Shown piece after piece: positions 11,879 to 22,919 of a stretch of 64,000 nt of DNA. Location: contig CM046353.1 in NCBI GenBank assembly GCA_025403435.1, positions 21,211,987 through 21,275,986 on the forward strand, written 5' to 3'. Source of the stretch: Artocarpus heterophyllus. Taxonomy: Eukaryota; Streptophyta; Magnoliopsida; Rosales; Moraceae. Both the position numbers and the translations under genes were made by a program. The notes under the pieces are model-generated. The model searched no databases. It was not told the DNA's origin and worked only from the letters and a program-made list of their open reading frames with translations. Position 1 is the first letter of the stretch; the number at the start of each line of letters is the position of its first letter.

Positions 11879-11892
11879 TGCAAGTGGGAGAT

Positions 11893-13892
11893 TGTTAGAC
11901 ATATATGCCCTAAGAAGTAAAAATGTAATAAGTTTTTGGAGACATTTTTATCAATAAAGTATTTATATACTAAATCTTGTCATCTTTACGTTTATATTTG
12001 TTGAATGCATGTTAAGCAAATAAAAGTCTGAGATTGTCGGTCTAAACCTTTAAGAATTGGGCATATGATGGACAGATTTTGCGGAAGACATGATTCTTAA
12101 GGTGATGGTCTAAAACATAAGATCCGCAATTGAGGGAATAAAGTTAGGCGCTTTATTCATGTAAAGATTGTTATGTTGTCTATATCCCAATTGGGAGATG
12201 GTTTGTCTTGACCATCGGAGTTAGACTCCATGAATAGAAACATTGGCACGTTGTCATAGGTGACAATGTGTTGGATCGGGACATAAAGTGAATTGATTTG
12301 GATTAATAATTCTGTCTCGGTAAATCGATTCACTTTAGACAATCATTTGTGTTGTATCTTAATCATGAGATGAATAGTGGGCTCGTTGTCTTGACTTGTG
12401 TCTTTTGATGTACCAAAGGGTGACACCCACATCTTAATAGTGGTATGCACGCCGGTACGTTGGAGGCATAACTTTTGATAGCGTAGACCTGTTATTCATA
12501 GATATGGAATCCATAGCTCCTCTTTAGGAGTAATGATATCCTCTTATATGCGTTATCCTATAATTGGAAAAGCTGAAGCGTTCAACTATTTGGATACATA
12601 GGTGTAACCGAATGGTATACTGTCTTTGGATAGTAAGTTTTTCGATGGTGAGATAATGAAACGTAAGATAAAAATAATCTAGAAGGTAAGACAGAACTTG
12701 TCCTTAAGCCGATTATGGATTATCATATGGGGATACGATACACTATGATATGTCATGGAAACGTAACTATACAGGCTTCGTAATTCTATGTAGTTCGAGA
12801 GTGCAGCTCCAAGCTTGTAGTGGAGTAGCGTTGGAGTTGATAATTATGAAATGTATATCTGGGATATTAGGTTTCGTAATTATCAGGAGCTTGAACTATA
12901 TAGGTCCATTTGGTCCCCTTTGCTAGCTCACAACATCCTGTAACGACATGGCGTGCTTTTTCAATAATTGGTGACTTATGTCAGATTTATCAGATTGGTT
13001 GAAATTTGAAAGAATCAAATAATTCATGTCTGTTTATCGGTTGAATTAATTTTGTGATAAAATTAATTTAAGATAAACTTGTTAAATTATTGGGATCGGA
13101 TAATTCTTATCTGTTTATCGGTTGATTTAATTTTGGATAAATCAGATCAAGATAAACTTGTAGAGTTATTGGGAATTGATTTATTTTTCTAGAGATTATC
13201 TAGATAAAGTTGTTTTGATCAGATAACTTCTCTATTGGGTTATTTGAATTAAAACTGAGACTTTATTCTATAGAATCTCAGGTGGAAAATAAAAGATTTG
13301 TGAGATTTTTATTCGGCTGTTTGGCATGTCGATGGACGTGTTCGGCCTGCTGATCAGGTGGTTCGACTTGCCGATCAGCAAAGGATAAGATCACGCGTTT
13401 TCACGTGGATCTTATTAGATATCGATCCAAAGTTGATTTTGTTTTGAGTTTTGAGACCTAATCTGATAAGGACTGACCCTAAGCCCAACCTCTATATAAA
13501 GGGAGTAAGTTTAAAGAGTTACTTAGATCAATTGAGAGATTAAGAGTGATACTCTGCTAGTGAGAATCTAAAAACTCCCTGTGAGCTTTTATTCATAAAT
13601 CACGAACACTTGCTTTGGGTTCTCTTGATTGGTTGGAAGGAGTGTCATCTCGGTGAAGAGCTGTACATGTGAGCCCGCACTTACTTCGGTCGTGGATAGA
13701 GAATAGCAAAAAAGACCAGTTGGTTGAGGCTTTTCTGGAACGTTACTTCTCTTCATGTTTTGCGAGGGTTCTTTGGCATACAACGGTTAGTAAGATTTGG
13801 TTAATTTATGCATATAGCATGTCAAACTTGTGCTTTGAAAAATACTTTGATGTAAAATTTTTAAAATTCCATTGCGTACTATTTTTCCAATA
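11893..13892 (+). repeat. 3' LTR of copia-1
   Basis: It starts TGTTAGACAT after the purine tract at 11882-11892 and ends TTTTCCAATA. It is colinear with the 5' LTR over its length with scattered substitutions, so insertion is not recent. It contains dyad words (13313-13380), the GATAAG hairpin (13384-13415) and a TATA box near 13493. Confidence 0.95.
13313..13415 (+). promoter_or_regulatory. Dyad words and GATAAG hairpin in copia-1 3' LTR
   Basis: Words such as TTCGGCCTGCTGATC and TTCGACTTGCCGATC are followed by GATAAGATC and GATCTTAT separated by an ACGCG-TTTT-CACGTG loop. The arrangement is the same as in the 5' LTR, but with different decay. Confidence 0.6.
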
Positions 13893-13897
13893 AATAT

Positions 13898-14950
13898 TTC
13901 CCACTATACAAGACTATAAAGATGAAGAATGAGATCATGACTTTTTAGTAATATAATAGAGAGACTTTATCTGAAGCTTGGAAAAGATTCCAAGAATTGT
14001 TGAGTAGGTGTCCTCACCATGAAGTTCCAAGATGGATGCAAATCCAAACATTTTACAATGGTTTGGATACTAATAATGCAGAATTGTAGATGCAACTGTG
14101 GATGGTGCTTTGCTGAGAAAAACTACTGATGAAAGAACATTGGTAGGGAGACAAGCAAAAGTGCTTGAAGTTGATGCTTTGGCAGCTTTAACAAGCCAAG
14201 CTGTTGCTTTAGTGAGGAAATCAAACACACAAGATGTGAATTCTATGAAACCCCAATACCATGTTGGGAGTTTATGGAGCAAATCATTAAAAAGGCAGTT
14301 GTTTGTCAGTTGCAGAGCAAGCTAATTATTTAGACAATTTCCATAGACAACAATGGAATTCGAACTCCAACACTTATCATCCCATTTCCAAAAAAACATC
14401 CTAACTTTTCCTACAGGAATACTCAAAATGTCTTGAATCCACCCTTGGGATTTGAACAACTAGAAAAAAGAGTAACTTAGAGGAGATGTTTTCTCAATTC
14501 ATGATGAGCACAAAGCAACACATGGACGACACTAAGTAGTACATTGCAAGATCAGACACTTTGCTGAACAGTCAGGCAGTGGCTATCCATAATCTAGGCG
14601 TGCAAATTGGGAAAATTGCAAGTTCTCAAGGTCAAACTTCAAGGAAACAACATACATTTCCAAACGACACAATTCCTAATCCCAAGGAGCAATGTAAGAC
14701 GATTTCTACTAGAAGTAGGAAGCGATTGGAAAAACCACCATTGAAGACTAATGGGGAGAATGAGTCAATTGTGGAAAATGGTGATGTAAAAGGTGAAGTA
14801 AAGCATGAGACCACAAAGTAGTTGTTGCCAATAAAGGAATCTGAGCCTAGAATTCCATTCTTACAGAGACTACAAAAGAAAATTTTGGATAAGCAATTTT
14901 TCAAATTTCTTGAGGTATTTAAAAAGCTCCATATCAATGTCCCTTTTGTA
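13898..14950 (+). pseudogene. Element G gag, C-terminal part
   Basis: The reading continues directly from 4241 after removal of copia-1 and one AATAT copy: FPLYKT followed by KMKNEI. Recognisable Athila-type Gag blocks follow: QELLSRCPHHE, FYNGLD, a KVLEVDALAALT block (ORF at 14098-14325), and NLGVQIGKIA with KEQCKTISTRS (14561-14821). Several stops and frameshifts separate them. Confidence 0.8.
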
Positions 14951-15039
14951 CAAGCTCTAGCCTAAATGCCAACATATGCTAAATTTATGAAGGATATCCT
15001 CTCCAACAAGTGGAAGTTAGAGAATTATGACACAGTTGC

Positions 15040-15460
15040 ATGAACTAAGGAGTGTGGTGCTATCCTACAAAAGAAGCTACTACCAAAGTTAAAAGATCCT
15101 GGTAGTTTTATTATTCCTTGCACAATTGGTGAATCTTGTTATGGAAAAGCACTATGTGATCTTGGCACAAGCATAAATCTTATGCCTCTATCAGTATTTC
15201 AGAAGGTGGGGTTAGGAGAACCTAATGCCACTACTATTTCTCTTTAAATGGCCGATCACTCGATTAAATATCCACGGGTCATTATTGAAGACATTCTAGT
15301 TAAGGTGGACAAGTTCATTGTTTGACAAGCTTTATTGTCTTAGATACAGAGGAGGATGGTGACATTCCTATTATTAACCCTTCTTGGCCACGAAAAGGAC
15401 TCTAATTGACAGGCAAAAGGGCGAGCTAACTGTGAGATTGCAAGATGAACAAGTTACCTT
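15040..15460 (+). pseudogene. Element G aspartic protease region
   Basis: KKLLPKLKDPGSF, then IPCTIG, then ALCDLGTSINLMPLS with the DLG catalytic triplet (15158-15166) used by Athila/Tat proteases in place of DTG or DSG. VKVDKFIV and an IPIINPSWP-like block follow in shifted frames. Stops and frameshifts inactivate it. Confidence 0.8.
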
Positions 15461-15649
15461 CATGTTTTTAGAGCTACGAAGCTTCCGACGAAAGAAGAGA
15501 GCCACATGAGAATAGATCTTATTGAGGGGCTTGTTTTGGACTTAATAGGCACTAAGGGAATGGAAGATGAGCTAGAGGCATGCCTCACTAGTTCTTTGAT
15601 TCTTAAAAGCTCCACCACTACATCCTCATTTGTAGACTTGCCACTTAGA

Positions 15650-16319
15650 GAAGTTGATGATAGAGCGCCATGACTAATTCCTTTTATTAAGAAGCCACCG
15701 GCATTGGAGCCTAAACCATTGCCATCACACTTAAGGTATGTGTTTCTTGGAGAATTCTCTACACTTTGAATCATAATTTCTTCACCCTTGAGTTTTAAAG
15801 AGGAAGAAAAGTTGTCACAAGTCTTGTGGGATCATAAAACTGCTTTAAGATGGTCCTTAGCCAACATAAAAGGTATTAGCTAGTTTTTCAATTTGTATGC
15901 ATAAGATCTTAATAGAAGAAAATTACAAAATAGTGATCCAATCTCAATGACGGTTAAATCCAAGCATGGATGAGGTTGTGAAGAAGGAGGTGCTGAAGTG
16001 ATTTAGATCAAGAAAAAAAACTACTTTTACATACCCTTATGGAATGTTCACTGTTCGAAGGATGTTGTTTGGATTATGCAATGCTCCCACAATTTTTCAG
16101 CGTTGCATGATGGTCATTTTCTCAGATATGGATGACTTTTCTATGTTAGGGAATTCTTTTGATTATTTCTTGGAACTCTTAAATTGGTGTTGCAATGTTG
16201 TGAGGAAACTAATCTAGTTCCAAACTGGGAGAATTCCCACTTTATAATGACCGAGGGCATTATTTTGTAACATAAGGTACCGAATAAGGGTATTGAAGTG
16301 GATGGAGAAAAAATTGAAG
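15650..16319 (+). pseudogene. Element G linker and N-terminal reverse transcriptase
   Basis: Linker words such as LPSHLRYVFL and RWSLANIKGI (15700-15890) lead into NPSMDEVVKKEVLK and then an RT core (FTYPYGMFTVRRMLFGLCNAP, 16020-16090) and MDDF (16128 onward). Residues between EVLK and FTYPYG are missing, so a deletion has removed part of RT. The frame stops at GEKIEV, where gypsy F is inserted, and resumes at 24756. Confidence 0.8.
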
Positions 16320-18929
16320 TGTAATGTTCAAAATTTAATTAATAATGATTAGTATGCAAATTTGGTAAATTAGTTTACCTAATTACAAGTTTATCTTAAA
16401 TTAACCATTTTGTGTCATTTTCTCATTTAATTGCATATTAACCATTTTGTTGATTTCTTTTAATTTTTACAATTTATTAAATTGAATTTAACAAAAGTTG
16501 GTATTTTGTGTTATTTTCAAAAAATTAGAATTTATTTATTTAAAAAAAATTGGCAAGTGACTAACAGGTCCTATTCTTTCATTCACCTATATAAATAACT
16601 GAAAATAGCCTTGAAACTAGACTCACTAAACTATGTACTAAACACAGTTTTTATTTGAAATGACATCTGCTTGAGGATACCAGATGCACCAAATTGATCA
16701 GACTATATTTTCATTCTTTCCCTCAATCTTCACATGATTTTTATCTTCGTTCCCTCTCTTCTTGTGCTAAAAAAAACTCCCAAATATATACCCACACTCA
16801 CATTGTCCCAAAAACTCAAAGAACCCATAGGCAAGAAGCTCAGTTTTCAGCTTGAACAAAGGCATAGAGACACCATTTTGGAGCCATTAAAGCTTACCAA
16901 AAATGTCTAACCAAGGTCAGCCATGATTTTGGCAAACGAACACTTGTTATAGAAACATTAAACTCTAATTTGGTAATCAAGTTCATGATTTAAAAATCTA
17001 GTCTTCATTACTCAGCTAAAACAATTTGTGTATTAAGTAAATTCATTGAAATTTGACTTTGCATGTATGATCTGAGTTTTGATGAGCCTACACCATGTAT
17101 TAACTAAGGTTGTATAATGAATTCCATCACAAATTCAAGGCCCATGTGGATTGAAACTGAATTAAAGATAGTTTTTACAATTTTTGTTCATTTTCAAAGT
17201 AATATGAACAAATGCATAAAAATGATGAAATGATATTGCATGTGGTTGAAATTAGTATGTATGCTTCAAATCCTATTTATTAATCATCTAAACATGTTTA
17301 TATTACAATAGAGTAAGTTTAAATTGAATTAAATTCAAATTGGATTCGAGTGCTTGAAGCAAAGCATGCTACTTGCGACAACATGGTCGACCACATACTG
17401 TGTAATGCGATCGACCGATACACTATGAGCACGCAGTTGATCGTGTGTAGCATAGTGCGGTCAACCACACTGCTAAGTTTAGTAGGCTGGAACCAAATAA
17501 CAGGCAGGCCAAACTCCACATGTTCGATAGGCTGAACTCAGTTGGTTGGCATACCGATTGTGCAGCTCAAAATGGCAGTTTTGCCCATCTTTTTTCATCG
17601 TTTTTATGATTTAGAAATGTTTTAAAAAGATTTTGATTTTGTGTTCAAAAACACTGAGATTATAAAAATTTTATGCTAACTTTGAGTTTAAAGGCACACT
17701 AAGGCACCGTTAAATAGCATACTAACGTAGAATATTGAAGTTTAGATATTAATGTATATGGTTTACACTTAAGTTGGTTACTGTCCCGAGGAGCTAACCT
17801 TTAGCAGAATGGGGGATTTCAGTGTAGGTGCATCGTGCTAGATAATGAGGTAGGACTCTAAACTCTTTTTTTTTTGGTAGCCATGCTTTAAAATGAGTTT
17901 TGTCCATCTTGTACTTTTTGAAACGTTTTCAGGAAACAAGTTGCTTATTTTTATTTATTTCCTACAAATACTGGATATGATGATAACGAATGAATAAGGA
18001 TAATGATTTATGATAATGGATGATAGTAATAAATGTAAAATGATAACTCGATAAAACGATGCTCGAAAAATGATATGAATAAAATGACATTGGATACTGA
18101 ATGGATTAAGAACCTAATTCGAAAAGATGTGATAGTGCATGATGCCACATACAGAGATCAGGTCGTGCAGAGAGCAACCTTGGAGACAGGTCCCGAAACC
18201 CAGCTAGGCCACTACGGTGATAATTTAGTAGGTTTTGCACATAAAGAACAAGAATGTATGATCTGAGAGAATCACAGATGAGGAACGATAAGCATGAAAT
18301 TGATTAGTCACTTATAATGGATTCTGATGACTATAGATGCAGAAAGGTAAGTATGAATTTGTTTAATCATTTATTATTTCACCTAAATTGATTTTAAATT
18401 TATTTATTTTATTTTATAAATGATGATTTTGAAACCTAAGTCCTACTGAGCCTTCAACTCTCGATTTTACTATTTTGTTTTAAATCTCCTCCCTCTAGGT
18501 GAATCATAGTATGCAACCAAGTAGGACACTGTTGATATTCTCATGTGGATCATGAGACATTTGGCTTATCTATTTTTATTTTCAAGGTATGTAATAATAT
18601 GCATTGTGTTCACTTTTTTGTTGGGCTGTAGTTTGTATTATTTCTATATGTCTATACTGTGTGTACATCGTGTGGGTCTGGTAAAGTCCAAACTGCTTTT
18701 TGATGAACTTTACTACTTTGAATTTATTTTTGAGGTCATTTAAGAAATTTCACTTACTAAATTTTAAAGATTGGTAATATTTTAAAAAGGTTTAAAATTT
18801 ACCACGTTTTTATAAATTACCTAAAAATGATTTTCTTATTCATGTTAAAATAATCGACGTCTTTAGCTAAACCTATTTAATTATTTTAACTAATCTACCA
18901 CGTCACCACCTAGGTTTGAATTCGTGACA
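16320..18929 (+). repeat. 5' LTR of gypsy F
   Basis: It begins TGTAATGTTCAAAATTT and ends TTCGTGACA. Positions 17079-18929 align with 22920-24750 (3' LTR), and part of it with 43453-44312. The first 760 bp have no partner in the 3' LTR. The start resembles solo LTR H at 46179. A patch of GC-rich dyads lies at 17370-17560. Confidence 0.85.
17370..17560 (+). repeat. GC-rich dyad patch in gypsy F 5' LTR
   Basis: Words of the types GGTCGACCAC, GATCGACCGAT and GGTCAACCAC are followed by decayed copies of the copia dyad word (GGCAGGCCAAAC, GTTCGATAGGCTGAAC, GTTGGCATACCGA). The 3' LTR has the equivalent patch at 23210-23370. Confidence 0.55.
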
Positions 18930-18933
18930 GATT

Positions 18934-18946
18934 TGATATCATAGCC
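18934..18946 (+). other. Primer-binding site of gypsy F, decayed
   Basis: TGATATCATAGCC differs from the initiator tRNA-Met complement TGGTATCAGAGCC at two positions. It follows the LTR end by four bases. Confidence 0.75.
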
Positions 18947-18953
18947 CTGGTTT

Positions 18954-19750
18954 TTGAACGTTAGGAATTGTGCACACATAGATACAACATTGGAAACCAC
19001 TGACAGTCCAATTTTCTTATCAAGAACTGAGAGAATGGCACCTAGTCATCGTCATGTTGCTACTGACCTGGACCCCGTTCATGACAAGGGTATGATGGAT
19101 GCTAAGTCTACTACCATTAGGCTAATGACGGCAAGGGTACAACTTGAAGGCCCTGCGATGAGTCACCAATAGAAGTACTTCCAAAAAATTTAGTCGTGTT
19201 GTAATTCTAATCTTGACGAAATGGATACCCTTTCCCCAAGCTATTGAGTAATGATTCGACTTAGTAGAAAAATAGTTGGATATGTTAAGAGAGCCTAATG
19301 AATCCCGTGTTGAGTTAACAATACATAAACTAAAAGGTAGTGCCCACGCTTGATGGAAACATGCGAAGCATGTAAAGAATAACCAAGACATTGATTAGGA
19401 TAAAGTTGAGAAGATGTTCTATGACCGCTACTACTTTCCACAAGGATATAAGGACCAAAAAACCACCGAATTCTATCGCCTGGAACTAAGTGAAGTTACA
19501 GTTAGAAAATATGAGGCAAAGTTTATTGAGTGGGCCTGGTTGCCCCATATGCTATGGCAACCAAGGCAGGCTCAAAGGTTCTATTTGACGACAACTGGTT
19601 GATTTAAGGATCAAGGTCTACGGTGAATTGGTGTCATCGGCATTATCAATTGAAAGATACCACGTCACTTACTATGGGAACGAGACAAAGACCATGGGTC
19701 CAAAGAAACAACAGGAGGGACACACTAATAACCATCCAATTCAGTTAAGG
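18954..19750 (+). pseudogene. Gypsy F gag
   Basis: The clearest part is 19414-19602, with FYDRYYFPQGYKDQKTTEF and YEAKFIEW, the Gag core of chromovirus-type gypsy elements. Upstream frames are broken by stops and frameshifts. No zinc knuckle was recognised. Confidence 0.75.
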
Positions 19751-19763
19751 AAACAACACAGTA

Positions 19764-20160
19764 GTGTTAACAGTGGAAGTAGTAGCTACTCTAATGGTGA
19801 ATGAGACAACCCTTATAATTTTCATCACTACTTTTGCCAGTAATGTAGTATTTTACAATATGATTCTTGTTTCCCAATTTTTAACTCGTGTTCTATTCGA
19901 TACGGGTGCCATGAATTCTCTCATTTTGAATTTATTTGGAAATACCTTGAGATTAGGAATAGAGGGATTTAGTGAACCCATGATTACTACTTCAACTTTA
20001 GAGTGAGTGTATACAAATAATGTGTGTAAATCTTGTAAACTGATGATCAAGGGTGAGACTTGAGAAGTGATTTTATTAAAATCCTAATGAATACTTACGA
20101 TATAATCCTAGGAATGGAATTGGTTGTCTAAGTACAATGCGGTAGTTGATTGTCACCTTA
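19764..20160 (+). pseudogene. Gypsy F protease
   Basis: VLFDTGAMNSLI carries an intact retropepsin DTG triplet (19899-19907). After a frameshift, a GMDWLSKYNAVVDC block (20110-20160) marks the protease-RT linker usual in this lineage. Confidence 0.8.
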
Positions 20161-20329
20161 GAAAGGTAACCCTAATGACTAAAAAGGAAATGTTGATCAC
20201 CTGTAGAGATGGTGATGATCAAAGGATCAATGATCGATTCCTGACATCATGTTTAAGTGAATCCCACCATACCAGTATAAGTGTAATCAGCTTAGCTTGT
20301 TATGTGTTTCTATTAACTCTATAAGAAGA

Positions 20330-21000
20330 GTCAAGCGTAATCAGCATGAATCCCACTATACACGAATTTGAGGATGTCTTCCTCAATGAATCACCCAAAT
20401 CACCACTACACTGTGAGATTGAGTTTCATACTGAGTTACTTTTTGAAATTGTTTCGATCACTTCTGCACCATATCGGTTGATGCCGACAAAAATGAAAGA
20501 ATTGAGAAAGTAGTTTCAAGAGCTCACAAATAAAGGATATACTCAGAATAGAATGTCACCATGGGGTGCATTAGTTCGCTAAGAAACATGATGGGACTCT
20601 CAGGATATGAATGGACTACCAGCAATTGCATTGGGTTATAGTGAAGAACAAGTACCTAATGCCCAAGATCGATGGATTGTTCAAACAGTTGGAATGTTCT
20701 CAGTACTTCTCAAAAATAGATTCACGTACAGGGTATCATCAATTTAGAGTAAAGGAAGAATATATCCCTAAGACGGCCTTTAGGACTTGATATGGACACT
20801 ATAAATTCTTGGTAATTTCATTCGGATTAGCAAATGCTCTAGCAGCTTTTATGGACTTAATGACTCAGATTTTTTGTCCATACTTGGATTAGTTCGTGAT
20901 TGCGTTCACTGATGACATACTAATTTATTCTAAGACGGGAGGATCATGGATAGTATTTGAGAATTGTTTTGTAAAGTCTTTGAGAACATTAGCTATATGC
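20330..21000 (+). pseudogene. Gypsy F reverse transcriptase
   Basis: Blocks in order: FEDVFLNE, SAPYRLMP with KELRK, NKGYTQNRMSPWGA, QYFSKIDSRTGYHQFRVKEE, KTAFRT, FGLANA, and TDDILIYS where the catalytic double Asp remains (near 20908). Stops (for example in place of Gln and Tyr codons) and frameshifts interrupt it. Confidence 0.85.
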
Positions 21001-21059
21001 TAAGAAGGAAAAGTGTGGATTTTGGTTAACAAAAGTTAAGCTAATGGGACATGTTATCT

Positions 21060-22620
21060 CTGATTAGGATATTTCAGTGGATCTTTCAAGATAGAGATAG
21101 TGGTGCAATGGGAACAACCAAAGAACTTGGTTGGAATCCACAGTTTTCTAGGACTTGTAGGATATTGTAGGAGGTTTGTATAGGATTTCTCAAGGATAGC
21201 AACACCGTTGATGCCATTGACTAAGAAGGATGTTTAGTTTAAAGGGAGCACTAAATGTAAGCACTCTTTTCAAGAATTGAAGACCTAGTTGACCATCACT
21301 CTAGTGATGATTATACTGAATAGTGAGAGCCACATGAAGTTCATTACGATGCATCAAGATGCGGACTTAGATGCGTGATGATGCAGTATCTATGGGTTGT
21401 AGCATAGGAGTTACGACAAGTGAAACTTCCCGAGTAGAATTATTCCACTCATGATTTGAAATTTGTAGTGGTTATTCCCCATAAAATTTAGAGGTGTTAT
21501 TTTTAAGTAGTATTTCATATTTTCCTCGGATTATAACAATTTGAAGTATTTGTTCACTAAAAGGGAGATGGATTTGGACTTTTGAAATTTTTGTTTGTTA
21601 GGCATTCGAAGATTAGAGAAGAAATGTCGTGATTAGTAAATACGGATGATAATACTATGAGGGTTACAGCCAAACTTTGGTTTGTAACTTGGTATTTGTT
21701 CCATCACTTGTTCAGTTCATGAGACAAAGTCAATGGCGAGATGAAAATATTTCAGGGAATGTAGACATAGACTCATAATAGGGAACATTATGATGAGTAA
21801 AAGGTATGTATATATATATATAAATAGATTTTTTTTTTCTTTCATGGGATGTTTTGCTGTGCCTATAATAGAAGATGTGATAAAGGTTGCATTGGGTGAA
21901 GCGCACAAGTCTCAAAAGTGCAAAAATACATTGTGATTTGAATAGGGACAAAAATTGGTAAAGAGGCATGAAGAAAGATGTTTTGGAATTATGTCGCCAA
22001 GTGTATGACATATAATCAAGTGTAAGCATGGAATAGAAGCAAAATGCTATTTGGGTCATTATGGATAGATTGACAGAATCAGTGCATTTTGTACCATTTG
22101 GATCAATGTACTCAAGGAAAGTCTTGGGAAAATTGTATCTTGACCATAAGAGTTCCGTTATCCGTCACTTTTGATAGAGATATCTGGTTTAATGTTAAGT
22201 ATTGGAGAAGTTCCCAAGAAACATTGGGTAGGAGTTGGACTTTGGCCTTTCATACTTAGATTGATGGTCAGTCTGAACGAGTTAGATAGACTCTCAACGA
22301 AATGTAGTGTGCTTGGATTTTGGATTTTTGGCAAAAATTGGAGAGAGCACTTACATCTTGTTGAATTTGCATAAAATAGTAGTTACCAAGTAAGTATTGG
22401 TATGACACCATTTGAGGCACTTTATAGAAGACCGTGTCGAACACGGGTTTGTTAGTTAAAACTAGGGGATAAGATCATCATCGGTCCAGGAGAGATTCAT
22501 TAAAATGGTAAGAAGATTATTGTGATACAAGACCGATTGAAAGAGAGTACAATATGTGAGGAGGTGCCAGTCCAGATTATCGATTGATATATTGCTAAGG
22601 AAAGCGTTGCAGCAATACTA
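21060..22620 (+). pseudogene. Gypsy F RNase H and integrase remnants
   Basis: RNase H-side blocks (FSRIATPLMPLTKKDV near 21190, then a SESHMKFITMHQDA-like block) are followed by integrase words: DRLTESVHFVPFGSMYSRK (22060-22120), LHLVEFA (22350), SYQVSIGMTPFEALYRRPCRT (22380-22440). The integrase middle is heavily damaged and the 3' end of the frame is lost. Confidence 0.75.
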
Positions 22621-22919
22621 TGGTGTTGATGTATATATAAGTCGTATAGCACTATTTATTCTAAGAATGATGATGTAAGTAGTGCTATACTATTAATTAT
22701 GGTTTAATTATCCATCCAGCTTCTTGGTTGACATCCACATAACGATGATTGTCAATGAGACTCATTTTAGCTATGTATTTTATTTATCTATCTCATTTAA
22801 TTCATTGTTTACTTTAACTGATCTTATTTATCTCAATTAGTCTAAATTTGTCTCCATCGCGGCCCTCGGGTCGTGATAGATAAGGCTCGAAGTGGGAATT
22901 GGATCCACGCTTATTCTAC
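22621..22919. other. Non-coding junction before truncated 3' LTR of F
   Basis: This stretch lies between integrase and the point where LTR similarity begins. It contains a perfect 11-bp inverted repeat GTATAGCACTA / TAGTGCTATAC (22644-22654 and 22680-22690) and a GGGTCGTGATAG word near 22868. The expected TGTAATG start of the 3' LTR is absent. Confidence 0.5.

Larger units (their letters stand above)
4242..13892 (+). mobile_element. Full-length Ty1-copia retrotransposon, copia-1
   Basis: The element has two LTRs of about 2.0 kb (4242-6250, 11893-13892), a primer-binding site for initiator tRNA-Met, a long untranslated leader, one gag-pol frame, and a purine-rich AAGTGGGAGAT tract just before the 3' LTR. 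It is flanked by the 5-bp duplication AATAT (4237-4241 and 13893-13897). It lies inside the gag of gypsy element G. The last base pair of the 3' LTR has decayed (TA instead of CA). No envelope-like frame lies between RNase H and the 3' LTR. The lineage within copia is not assigned with certainty. Confidence 0.95.

Noticed and set aside
11500..11892. Envelope-like gene after RT, as in SIRE-type copia elements
   Set aside because: The RNase H frame ends about 15 bp before the 3' LTR in copia-1 and copia-C, which leaves no room for another gene.
12157..12342. 61-codon frame repeated in several copia LTRs (also 30128 and 42979)
   Set aside because: It starts at TTG, not ATG, and is antisense in LTRs that share recent ancestry. 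The adjacent ATG-started frame is kept as the only candidate.
22644..22690. Possible MITE or microRNA precursor (11-bp inverted repeat)
   Set aside because: Arms are too short, there is no target duplication, and no extended pairing beyond 11 bp.
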